Shown piece after piece: positions 7,225 to 13,342 of a stretch of 13,342 nt of DNA. Under the pieces are notes generated by a model that worked only from the letters and a program-made list of their open reading frames with translations, did no database searches and was not told the origin of the DNA. Source of the DNA: an uncultured Subdoligranulum sp. Its GTDB lineage: Bacteria; Bacillota_A; Clostridia; Oscillospirales; Ruminococcaceae. The stretch is from assembly GCA_900772715.1 (NCBI GenBank), contig CAAGRN010000021.1, positions 1-13,342 of the forward strand, in the 5' to 3' direction. Made by a program: the position numbers and the translations under genes. Every line of letters starts with the position of its first letter. Position 1 is the stretch's first letter.

Positions 7225-7230
7225 GGGAGG
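7225..7230 (+). promoter_or_regulatory. Ribosome binding site that sets the GTG start of the cyclase
   Basis: GGGAGG five bases upstream of GTG 7236. A longer reading from TTG 7194 is in frame but has no ribosome binding site and would begin only about 17 bases after the predicted transcription start, so the GTG is preferred. Confidence 0.75.
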
Positions 7231-7235
7231 AAGTT

Positions 7236-8576
7236 GTGAAGAAAATCAGCATCCGCATCGTCAGCATCGGCATCATCGTGGTAACGGTGGTGATTGGCGC
7301 ATGGCTGGGGTTTATTTCTACGGTATGTGCGCGGCAGTTCCAAAATCTGCAGGATGAAACGGAACGCTTTATCCAGTGCGAAAGCGCTGTGCAGCAAATG
7401 CAGGCAGGCTCGGACTATCTGGAAAAGCAGGTGCGTGAGTATGTGCAAAGCGGGCAGTATATCCATATGGATTTTTACCTGCGGGAGATCCAGCAGACGC
7501 AGCGGTACGAGGAAGCCTGCTCCTATTTAAAAACGGAATTCGGCGGCACGACCACCATAAGCCCGCTGGAGGCAGCCATAGAGTATGAAACGCGTCTGCG
7601 CGAGCAGGATTATTATATTATGCGCCTGATGGTTGAGGTCAGCTTTGCCAACGAAACCCTGTGGCCGGACGAGATTCGGGAGATTGAGCTGACGCCGGAG
7701 GACGAGGCGCTGGATCTCGATGACAAGTGGGAGCGCGCGCAGGAAATCCTTGACAGCCACGAGTACAAAATTTTGCGCACAAACGAGGATAATTACATTT
7801 CCAGCACCACGCAGCTGCTGGGGCAGCAGACCCGCAACAACCAGAACCATGCGCAGGCAGTGTTTCGGGACGTCTACGCCAAATTTGAAATAGGCGTTGC
7901 GCTGCTGATGCTTTTGGTGCTGCTTACCTGTATGGCAATCTGGAACTTGGTCGTTGCACCGCTGAAAATGTACAGCCGCAGCATTGTCCGGGGCGAGATT
8001 TTCCCGGTGGTAGGCGCCAAGGAACTGCAGGAGCTGGCAAACACCTACAATAAGGTATACAAGGAAAATCAAGAGGCGCAAAAGCTGATTCGCCACGAGG
8101 CAGAACACGACGCGCTGACGGACGCACTGAACCGCGGTGCATTTGAAAAGATATTGGATATCTACGAAAAAGGCGGCTCCGACTTTGCCATGATCATGGT
8201 GGATGTGGATACCTTTAAGCAGATCAACGACAACCACGGACATTCCATCGGCGATAAGATCCTTGTCAAGGTGGCGAACAACCTGACGCGGGAATTCCGC
8301 AGCATTGACTATATCTGCCGCATCGGCGGTGATGAATTCGCCATCATTATGGTGGATGTGGGCACCGAACATACGGAAGTGGTGCGGGAGAAAATCGCCC
8401 ATGTGAATGAGCTTTTGTTTAACCCCACGGATGGTCTGCCGCCGGTTTCCCTCAGCGTGGGCGTGGCGTTTGCCGACCGCGAAAATCCCGGACAAAGCAT
8501 CTACAAGGATGCCGACAAGGCACTGTACAAGGTCAAAAACAACGGACGGCACAATTGCGGCTTCTACGAAGGATAA
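7236..8576 (+). CDS. Membrane-bound diguanylate cyclase (GGDEF) with an extracytoplasmic sensor domain
   Basis: 446 residues from the GTG start. Layout: a short basic N-terminus, a first membrane segment (about 8-28), an extracytoplasmic region of about 190 residues that I do not recognise as a named sensor domain, a second membrane segment (about 219-241), a helical linker (about 245-290) and a C-terminal GGDEF domain. GGDEF is intact at 364-368, and RSID at 355-358 forms an inhibitory I-site (RxxD five residues ahead of GGDEF), so an active, product-inhibited enzyme making cyclic di-GMP from two GTP is expected. The extracytoplasmic part is rich in acidic residues and predicted helix, suggesting a helical sensor bundle. 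There is no EAL or PilZ partner in the window. The gene has its own promoter and a terminator overlapping its stop codon. Catalytic prediction is firm; the signal is unknown. Confidence 0.92.
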   Translation: MKKISIRIVSIGIIVVTVVIGAWLGFISTVCARQFQNLQDETERFIQCESAVQQMQAGSDYLEKQVREYVQSGQYIHMDFYLREIQQTQRYEEACSYLKTEFGGTTTISPLEAAIEYETRLREQDYYIMRLMVEVSFANETLWPDEIREIELTPEDEALDLDDKWERAQEILDSHEYKILRTNEDNYISSTTQLLGQQTRNNQNHAQAVFRDVYAKFEIGVALLMLLVLLTCMAIWNLVVAPLKMYSRSIVRGEIFPVVGAKELQELANTYNKVYKENQEAQKLIRHEAEHDALTDALNRGAFEKILDIYEKGGSDFAMIMVDVDTFKQINDNHGHSIGDKILVKVANNLTREFRSIDYICRIGGDEFAIIMVDVGTEHTEVVREKIAHVNELLFNPTDGLPPVSLSVGVAFADRENPGQSIYKDADKALYKVKNNGRHNCGFYEG

Positions 8577-8623
8577 AAGCACAACCCCCAACTCGGAATA
8601 TCCGGGCTGGGGGTTGTGCTTTT
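8575..8623. terminator. Bidirectional terminator between the convergent cyclase and glycosyltransferase genes
   Basis: Perfect 16-bp stem (8575-8590 with 8608-8623) whose arms are A-rich at the left base and T-rich at the right base, so each strand reads a hairpin followed by a T-run. The 17-base loop contains a second small inverted repeat (CGGA/TCCG). The left arm begins inside the cyclase stop codon and the right arm ends in the glycosyltransferase stop codon. Confidence 0.93.
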
Positions 8624-9612
8624 TACAGGGCGTATAGCTTGACCAATTCGCTGCCGATGACGGTCAAATCCCGCTGCAGCGCGGTCTTGCGCCCGGCTTC
8701 CACTGTGTCGGGCAGCTTGTTTTGCAGCAATGCCGCCAGCTTGCTGGCAAGGGCGGCGGTGTCGGCAGCCTTATGCACGTTCACACCGTCCTGCAGCCAG
8801 CCGCGGTACACGGGGATGTCCCGAACCAGCGTGGAGGTGCCGCAGGCAAGCGCCTCCAAAACGACTATGCCCTCCGTTTCCTCGTGGCTGCAAAACAAGA
8901 AAGCATCCGCGCCGCAGTAGGCATCGCGCAGCTGCGCCTGTGTCAGAAAACCGGGAAATCGAACGTTGGCAGGTGCTTTTTTCATAGCTTTGCGGATATG
9001 GCGCGGCACGAGCAGGGGATCGGTATACCCGAACCATAAAAAATGCACCTGCGGAAATTTGCGTGCCAGCGCCAGAAAATCCAAAATCCCCTTGCGCTGC
9101 ATAAAGTGTCCCACACTGATCACCACCTTGTCGGCGTCAGCGATGCCATAGCGCTGCCGGAATGCTGCGCGCCGCGCAGGGCTGGGCGCAAAAAACTGTG
9201 TGTCAACGCCGTTCGACAAAACCCTTACCGGCGGATGCAGACCGTAGCCGCGCAAAATTTCGGCAGAGTAGGGCGTGGGCGTTACGATCCAATCTGCCAG
9301 ATTGTAACAAAAGCAGAGCCAGCGGCAAAACAGCGGCGCCAGTACATCAGAGCCGACAAAGGAATGCCGGAAATCCAGCTCGGTCGAGTGACCGTACCAA
9401 ACGACTTTTTCGCCCCTTGCCCGGGCGCGCAGGGCTGCCAGGACGGAGCAGGGCAAAACGGTGTTGATATGTACGGCATCGGCGCGGGGCTTCCAGCAGG
9501 AAACCACCTCCACCCCGGCGCTTTGCAGGGCGGCGCGTTGGTGGTTGGCTGCCTGCCCGACGCCGCTTTTGTTGACAAGGCGCAGGGAACCCGTATAAAT
9601 ATGTACCCGCAT
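8623..9612 (-). CDS. GT4-family glycosyltransferase, CpoA/LafB-like (predicted second glycolipid glycosyltransferase)
   Basis: 329-residue GT-B glycosyltransferase of family GT4. Seen: an N-terminal KSGVGQAANHQ (15-25), similar to the SGIGxAxxHQ start of CpoA/LafB-type enzymes; SNGVDTQFF (133-141) at the start of the nucleotide-sugar-binding half; VGHFMQRKG (167-175); and the E-x7-E motif with Glu245 and Glu253 in EETEGIVVLEALACG. Those relatives add a second hexose to monoglucosyl-diacylglycerol. This is the last gene of a three-gene operon: its ATG at 9612 comes two bases after the stop of the membrane protein gene, and GGAGG is five bases upstream. Placement next to a diacylglycerol-glucosyltransferase-like gene supports disaccharide glycolipid synthesis at the inner face of the membrane. 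GT4 membership is firm; the acceptor and the transferred sugar are inference. Confidence 0.87.
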   Translation of the reverse strand: MRVHIYTGSLRLVNKSGVGQAANHQRAALQSAGVEVVSCWKPRADAVHINTVLPCSVLAALRARARGEKVVWYGHSTELDFRHSFVGSDVLAPLFCRWLCFCYNLADWIVTPTPYSAEILRGYGLHPPVRVLSNGVDTQFFAPSPARRAAFRQRYGIADADKVVISVGHFMQRKGILDFLALARKFPQVHFLWFGYTDPLLVPRHIRKAMKKAPANVRFPGFLTQAQLRDAYCGADAFLFCSHEETEGIVVLEALACGTSTLVRDIPVYRGWLQDGVNVHKAADTAALASKLAALLQNKLPDTVEAGRKTALQRDLTVIGSELVKLYAL

Positions 9613-9614
9613 AG

Positions 9615-10199
9615 TTACCTCCAAAGTCCGAAAATGTTTTGTGCTACGGCGGTCAAGCCCATGCTGTACAGGGCAATGGAAGCCGGCTTGCACAGCAGAA
9701 TGATGGCGGTATACAGCTGCCAACGCATCGAGGTAGTACCTGCCAAAAAGCAGAGATAATCGTCCGGCGCCACCGGAATGAATATAAAAAATGCGAACCA
9801 ACGCGCAAAGCGACTGCCGGAACCAAGCTTGCTGTCGTATTTTTCAATCAGCCTTGGGGGAAACAGGCTCTCCAAAAGCGGACGCCCGCAGGAACGGGCA
9901 ATGGCAAAGGCCGCCAGCGAACCCAAGCAGATGCCGATGTAATTGAACCAGAATCCCCGCCATGCGCCAAAGAAAATCACGCCGGCAAGGCATCCCAGCC
10001 CGCCCGGCAAAATGGGCAGCACGACCTGCACGGCTTGAAATACAACAAAAACGAGCGGTGCGCCCCAGCCGAACTGTGCCAGATAATCGGTCAGCGCCTC
10101 GCGTGAGGCAAAAACCCCGGCACGCCAAAAAAGGAATGCCAGCACAGCGCACAGAAAAAGCCCGGCAAGGGATGCTGATTGATACCATTTTTTTACCAT
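9615..10199 (-). CDS. TVP38/TMEM64-type VTT-domain membrane protein
   Basis: 194-residue integral membrane protein of the VTT (DedA/SNARE-associated/TVP38) superfamily. Seen: first membrane segment about 8-28, then a hydrophobic region with PILPGGLGCLAG (62-73) and FNYIGICLGSLAAFAIAR (85-102, glycine/alanine-rich), matching the first re-entrant region of the family. FIFIPVAPDDYLCFLAGTTSM (138-158) matches the second, with its conserved proline and acidic residues, and a final hydrophobic segment covers about 162-190. DedA/VTT relatives include undecaprenyl-phosphate flippases and eukaryotic phospholipid scramblases. The ATG at 10199 overlaps the stop codon of the upstream glycosyltransferase (ATGGTAA), and the next glycosyltransferase starts two bases after its own stop. 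This tight coupling suggests a role in handling the glycolipid products, for instance moving them across the membrane; that role is inference. Confidence 0.87.
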   Translation of the reverse strand: MVKKWYQSASLAGLFLCAVLAFLFWRAGVFASREALTDYLAQFGWGAPLVFVVFQAVQVVLPILPGGLGCLAGVIFFGAWRGFWFNYIGICLGSLAAFAIARSCGRPLLESLFPPRLIEKYDSKLGSGSRFARWFAFFIFIPVAPDDYLCFLAGTTSMRWQLYTAIILLCKPASIALYSMGLTAVAQNIFGLWR

Positions 10200-11362
10200 A
10201 ACACAACCTCCCGCCGAAAAACTTGGCGCTGCTGCGTCTTGCGCAGAATTTCGCGTCGATAAAGCTGCTCTGCTGCCGCAGCAAAGGCGGCGGCAGAATA
10301 CGGACGCGCCGAAGCTGCCGCATTTTTTCGCAAAGCAACGGGATCGTCCCGGTACAAAAGCGTATGACTGAGCCGGACAAGCTGTGCGGGATTCTGCCAG
10401 ACATAGCCGTTTTGCCCTTGCTGCACCAGATTTTTCAGGCATGGGTCGTCGCGGCAAAGCAGCGGAAGCCCTGCGGCCAGTGCCTCCAGATAGGTCAACC
10501 CCTGCGCTTCACTGGCGGAAGCACTGACAAAAGCATCCGCCAAGGCATAATAACGGGGAACATCAGCGGGGGAAACCATCCCTGTAAAAATGACACGGTC
10601 TGCCAGCTGCAAATGCTGTGCCAGCTGTGTTAGTGCTGCGCGTTCGGGACCGTCCCCCACCACCAAAAGCACCACATCCGGCAAATCGGGCATGACCGAG
10701 ATAAGCGTAGATACGTCCTTTTCTTTGGCAAGTCTGCCCAGATACAGCAAAACCTTTTTGTCGTCGGGCAGGTGCAGCCTGCGCCGCAGCGCATCATCGC
10801 GCGGCACGGCAAAGCGTGTCAGCTTCAGCCCGGTGGGAAGAATTTGCACAGGGCATTGCACACCGTACCCCAAAAGCAGGCTGCGTATTTTGGGCGTGGG
10901 GGCAATTACGGCGTCGCAACAGTTGCAGATGCTGCGGGTAAAAAGCGCCGCCAACCTGCGACCCATGCAGCAGCTGGGGGAGAAGTAATGGGTGTAATCC
11001 TCATACACCGTATGGTAGGTGTGGATCAGCGGCGCACCGGCTGCCTTTGCCAGATACCGGGCAGGGGAGAAGGTGCTGAATTCACACTGGGAATGAACAA
11101 TGTCCGGGGACCACTGCGCCAGCTCGTGCAGCGCCCCGTGCAGGGCGGGGCTGCGCAGACGGGCGCCGGGGTAAACGCGCCCTGCATCGAGGGAACCTAA
11201 GTAGGTAACATCGCGTTCCGTGTAGGTGTGGGAGTTCTGCGAAAGCGTAAGCACCCGAACCTCATGCCCGCGGGATTCCAATTCCCGCTTCAGGGTGGTG
11301 GCGGAGGTGACAACGCCATTCACAGTAGGTGTCCATGTATCGGAGGTAAGCAGGATTTTCAT
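10193..11362 (-). CDS. GT4-family glycosyltransferase, 1,2-diacylglycerol 3-glucosyltransferase-like
   Basis: 389-residue GT-B enzyme of family GT4. Seen: an N-terminal WTPTVNGVVTSATTL (10-24) with the PxVNGVxxS signature, HTYHTVYEDYTHYF (114-127), which is characteristic of monoglucosyl-diacylglycerol synthases (alMGS, LafA/BgsB relatives), LYLGRLAKEKD (206-216) opening the sugar-nucleotide half, and the E-x7-E motif with Glu285 and Glu293 in SEAQGLTYLEALAAG. Such enzymes move glucose from UDP-glucose to diacylglycerol at the cytoplasmic membrane face, giving the anchor for further glycolipids or lipoteichoic acid. The ATG at 11362 is preceded by AAGGAG at a suitable distance. First gene of the three-gene operon; its stop overlaps the start of the VTT-protein gene. 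I found no convincing promoter hexamers for it in 11363-11548. A mannosyltransferase of the PimB/phosphatidylinositol type is a less likely alternative. Confidence 0.88.
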   Translation of the reverse strand: MKILLTSDTWTPTVNGVVTSATTLKRELESRGHEVRVLTLSQNSHTYTERDVTYLGSLDAGRVYPGARLRSPALHGALHELAQWSPDIVHSQCEFSTFSPARYLAKAAGAPLIHTYHTVYEDYTHYFSPSCCMGRRLAALFTRSICNCCDAVIAPTPKIRSLLLGYGVQCPVQILPTGLKLTRFAVPRDDALRRRLHLPDDKKVLLYLGRLAKEKDVSTLISVMPDLPDVVLLVVGDGPERAALTQLAQHLQLADRVIFTGMVSPADVPRYYALADAFVSASASEAQGLTYLEALAAGLPLLCRDDPCLKNLVQQGQNGYVWQNPAQLVRLSHTLLYRDDPVALRKNAAASARPYSAAAFAAAAEQLYRREILRKTQQRQVFRREVVLW

Positions 11363-11477
11363 AGTTCGCTCCTTTTTTGAATCGCTTTGTCCATAAAAAC
11401 GAGCGCGTTTGTCTGCGCATTGCAGAAAAGATGTAAATTCTGCCACAAGTTTGCGGCGATAAATCCGGCTGCCGTAC

Positions 11478-11506
11478 TTGACCGGCCGGTTATATTCCTT
11501 TATACT
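11478..11506 (+). promoter_or_regulatory. Promoter of the Na+/alanine symporter gene
   Basis: TTGACC (11478-11483), a 17-base spacer and TATACT (11501-11506), 42 bases upstream of the ATG at 11549. A perfect palindrome (11481-11490) overlaps the -35 and the spacer. Confidence 0.75.
11481..11490. promoter_or_regulatory. Palindrome in the symporter promoter (possible operator)
   Basis: ACCGGCCGGT, a perfect 10-bp palindrome overlapping the last three bases of the -35 and the start of the spacer. The position fits a repressor site, but GC-rich 10-bp palindromes also arise by chance, and no candidate regulator gene is adjacent. Confidence 0.3.
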
Positions 11507-11548
11507 TATAAGGTATTGTTAAAAAATTCCATTGAGGGATGTGGGAGT

Positions 11549-12940
11549 ATGATCGAAATTATCACGCGGGTCAATCAGGTCGTCAACAACTTTATCTGGG
11601 GTCTGCCGGCGATGGTCTGTATTCTGGGCGTGGGGCTGCTGTTGAGCGTGCGCACAAAGTTTTTGCAGATCCGCAAGTTTCCCTACGCTATAAAAACGAC
11701 GCTGGGGCGTATTTTTAAGCGCAAGGATGCCTCGGACGGGACGATGACGCCCTTTCAGGCGGTATGCACTGCACTGGCGGGTACGGTAGGCACCGGCAAC
11801 ATTGCCGGTGTGGCGGGGGCCATTGCCATCGGCGGACCCGGTGCCGTATTCTGGATGTGGTGTTCGGCACTGCTGGGTATGTGTACCAAATTTGCTGAGG
11901 TCACGCTGGCAGTGCATTACCGCGAGCGCAGCAACGCGGGCGAGTGGGTCGGCGGACCGATGTACTATATTAAGAATGGCTTGGGCAAGCGCTGGCAGTT
12001 TTTGGCGGTGCTGTACTCCTTGTTCGGCGTGCTGACGGTGTTTGGTACCGGCAATGCCACGCAGGTCAATACCATTACCACCGCGATCGACACGGCACTG
12101 CTGGAATTTCACATTGTGGCAGAGGATATTCTGCCCACCTTGAATCTTGTCATCGGCATCCTCTGCGCAATGCTGGTTGCGATGGTGCTGCTGGGCGGTA
12201 TCAAACGCATCGGCAGTGTCAGCGAAAAGCTGGTTCCCTTTATGGCGCTGTTTTATGTGCTTTTTGCCGTCGGCGTGGTGCTGCTGAATCTGCCGCGCCT
12301 GCCCTTTGTGATTGAGGAAATCTTTGCCGGAGCCTTCAACCCGGCAGCGTTTACGGGCGGTGCGATCGGCAGCTTGTTTCTGAGTATGAAAAATGGTGTG
12401 TCCCGCGGCATATTCTCTAACGAAGCGGGTCTTGGCACCGGCTCTATTGCCCACGCCTGCGCCGACACCCGTAAGCCAGTCAAGCAGGGAATGTTCGGCA
12501 TTTTTGAAGTGTTCGCGGACACGATCGTGATCTGCACCCTGACCGCCATGGTCATTTTGTGCAGCAGTGTTCCGGTCAACTACGGCACCGCAGCCGGTGC
12601 GGAATTGACCATCTCCGGCTTTACGGCTACCTATGGCGGCTGGGCATCGCTGTTTACTGCGGTTGCGCTGTGCTGCTTTGCTTTTTCGACCATTATTGGC
12701 TGGGGCTTGTATGGCTCGCGCTTTGCGGCGTTTTTATTCAAGACGGATAAAATTGTAAAGCCCTTCTTTGTCGTGTACTCCTTTGTGGCAATTTTGGGTG
12801 CAACGCTTGATTTGGGCATTTTGTGGGGCGTAGCCGATACCTTCAATGGGCTGATGAGCATCCCGAACCTGATTGCGCTGTTCCTGCTCAGCGGCACGGT
12901 GGTCAAGCTGGCAAACGAATACTTCGGAACAAGAAAATAA
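11549..12940 (+). CDS. Sodium/alanine symporter, AGCS family
   Basis: 463-residue multi-pass membrane protein of the alanine-or-glycine:cation symporter family, which imports alanine or glycine with Na+. Seen: NNFIWGLPAMVCILGVGLLL as first membrane segment (13-32), TKFLQIRKFPYAIKTT after it, the family signature around LAGTVGTGNIAGVAGAIA (77-94), GGPMYYIKNGLGKRW (132-146), NGVSRGIFSNEAGLGTGSIAHA (about 281-302) and a C-terminal SIPNLIALFLLSGTVVKLANEY segment. About ten or eleven hydrophobic segments are visible and the length is typical. I chose the ATG at 11549, where the family's N-terminus begins, with GAGGG about 10 bases upstream (a second GGGAG lies too close to serve). The in-frame extension back to 11387 runs through the promoter. 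Monocistronic and divergent from the glycosyltransferase operon. Alanine versus glycine preference cannot be decided by eye. Confidence 0.95.
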   Translation: MIEIITRVNQVVNNFIWGLPAMVCILGVGLLLSVRTKFLQIRKFPYAIKTTLGRIFKRKDASDGTMTPFQAVCTALAGTVGTGNIAGVAGAIAIGGPGAVFWMWCSALLGMCTKFAEVTLAVHYRERSNAGEWVGGPMYYIKNGLGKRWQFLAVLYSLFGVLTVFGTGNATQVNTITTAIDTALLEFHIVAEDILPTLNLVIGILCAMLVAMVLLGGIKRIGSVSEKLVPFMALFYVLFAVGVVLLNLPRLPFVIEEIFAGAFNPAAFTGGAIGSLFLSMKNGVSRGIFSNEAGLGTGSIAHACADTRKPVKQGMFGIFEVFADTIVICTLTAMVILCSSVPVNYGTAAGAELTISGFTATYGGWASLFTAVALCCFAFSTIIGWGLYGSRFAAFLFKTDKIVKPFFVVYSFVAILGATLDLGILWGVADTFNGLMSIPNLIALFLLSGTVVKLANEYFGTRK

Positions 12941-13005
12941 AACCAGGACAAAAATCTGCTAAGATATCGGTTGGTTGCTGCAACAAATAAAATCACCACC
13001 CAGCA

Positions 13006-13027
13006 CGGGCGAGGCAAGCCCCGCCCG
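13006..13027. repeat. GC-rich palindromic element 1
   Basis: CGGGCG/CGCCCG arms (13006-13011, 13022-13027) with one mismatch, then GGC/GCC and a 2-base centre. It forms a strong hairpin on either strand. It resembles dispersed intergenic palindromes of Faecalibacterium-like genomes; only one copy is in this window, so repeat status is inference. Confidence 0.5.
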
Positions 13028-13068
13028 CGACAAAACGGCGGCGCAAAAATCACGGGTTAGTAATGTAG

Positions 13069-13088
13069 GGAGGGGTCTTGACCCCTCC
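13069..13088. repeat. GC-rich palindromic element 2
   Basis: GGAGGGGTC (13069-13077) and GACCCCTCC (13080-13088), a perfect 9-bp inverted repeat around TT, set in a GTAGGGAGGGG context. It could act as a symporter transcript terminator only weakly, since it is followed by TTGCTGTTTTG rather than a clean T-run. It may belong to the same class of intergenic element as the palindrome 42 bases upstream. Confidence 0.5.
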
Positions 13089-13211
13089 TTGCTGTTTTGC
13101 GGCAAACGCCACCCTTCCCCCCCACACCTTGTGCCAAAACCCTGACCCACCACAATATACGTTCTGCCCAAAAAATCCGCCCGAAATTTGTCAAAAAATT
13201 CAAAAAACCTG

Positions 13212-13244
13212 TTGACAAAGTACGACTACCTGTGGTAATATAAT
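13212..13244 (+). promoter_or_regulatory. Strong outward-facing promoter at the right edge
   Basis: Perfect TTGACA (13212-13217), an 18-base spacer and TAATAT (13236-13241, continuing into ATAAT up to 13244). It is preceded by A-tracts (about 13185-13211: AAATTTG, CAAAAAATTC, AAAAAAC) that look like an UP element. It reads toward the right window edge, where no gene starts before the end. Confidence 0.8.
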
Positions 13245-13342
13245 CAAGCTGTCCCGCGAGGGGCGGCCGCTGAAAAGCCCATAACAACAGCTTGTGCGGG
13301 TTTTGCGGGGTTGAAAAACTTCCAAAAAATCCGAAAAAACTT
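13245..13342 (+). other. Structured, non-coding transcript leader (possible rRNA or other stable-RNA operon leader)
   Basis: Begins with CAAGCTGT (13245-13252), repeated inverted as ACAGCTTG (13287-13294). The loop holds CCCGC (13253-13257), which can pair with GCGGG outside the stem (13296-13300). No start codon with a ribosome binding site is seen. The far end is A-rich (TTGAAAAACTTCC...). This combination after an UP-element-like promoter suggests the leader of a stable-RNA operon, but the gene lies beyond the window. Confidence 0.4.

Larger units (their letters stand above)
12941..13205. other. Gene-free interval after the symporter
   Basis: No coding frame here has a ribosome binding site or a recognisable product. 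The interval holds two GC-rich palindromes (13006-13027 and 13069-13088), a C-rich stretch around 13110-13120, and from about 13185 an A-rich tract that leads into the promoter at 13212. No standard hairpin-plus-T-run terminator for the symporter gene is visible before 13006. Confidence 0.6.

Noticed and set aside
7194..7235. TTG at 7194 as start of the diguanylate cyclase
   Set aside because: No ribosome binding site precedes it and it falls too close to the predicted transcription start; GTG 7236 has GGGAGG five bases upstream.
11519..12454. Minus-strand open frame of 311 codons opposite the symporter
   Set aside because: The sense frame encodes a well-matched AGCS transporter; the antisense product lacks hydrophobic segments or motifs and is a shadow.
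13263..13270. GCGGCCGC palindrome in the right-edge leader
   Set aside because: An 8-bp GC palindrome within a GC-rich leader; it is already part of the larger stem-loop and needs no separate explanation.
12959..13287. Small minus-strand open frames across the right-hand intergenic region
   Set aside because: No ribosome binding sites, no family resemblance, and they run through palindromes and a strong plus-strand promoter.

Overview
The window looks like chromosomal DNA of a gut Clostridia, most likely Oscillospiraceae/Ruminococcaceae of the Faecalibacterium-Gemmiger-Subdoligranulum type. The reasons are high GC coding sequence with Firmicute-style AGGAGG ribosome binding sites and TTGxxx-N17-TAxxxT promoters, a gene set of clostridial character (oleate hydratase, an unusual flavin thioredoxin reductase, PreP-like M16C peptidase, Na+/alanine symporter), and GC-rich palindromes between genes. 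The genus is inference. I see no phage, transposase, CRISPR array, tRNA or complete rRNA gene.

Left part (1-2562, minus strand): an oleate hydratase gene, ending in a strong terminator at the window edge, with a TetR-type regulator gene directly upstream. The hydratase promoter carries a palindrome between its -35 and -10, as expected for a TetR-family operator. Middle left (2563-6514, plus strand): a thioredoxin-reductase-like flavoprotein and an M16C metallopeptidase, probably one transcript. The regulator and the flavoprotein are transcribed divergently from promoters that appear to share one self-complementary -35 hexamer (TTGCAA). The flavoprotein keeps the redox CATC motif and the FAD site but has lost both NADPH motifs, as in ferredoxin-dependent flavin thioredoxin reductases.

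Middle (6515-8576, plus strand): two single-gene units, each with its own near-consensus promoter and 3' hairpin: a RidA enamine/imine deaminase and a membrane-bound diguanylate cyclase with intact GGDEF and I-site.

Right part (8577-11362, minus strand): a three-gene operon with overlapping or nearly touching genes. Its order is a GT4 glycosyltransferase resembling diacylglycerol glucosyltransferases, a VTT/TVP38-type membrane protein, and a second GT4 enzyme of the CpoA/LafB kind. The likely theme is synthesis, and possibly transbilayer movement, of membrane glycolipids. A shared bidirectional terminator separates it from the cyclase gene. Diverging from it, on the plus strand, is an AGCS Na+/alanine symporter (11549-12940).

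Right edge (12941-13342): no gene. It holds two GC-rich palindromes and then an A/T-rich tract, a TTGACA promoter and a structured leader that reads out of the window, which resembles the start of a stable-RNA (rRNA) operon.
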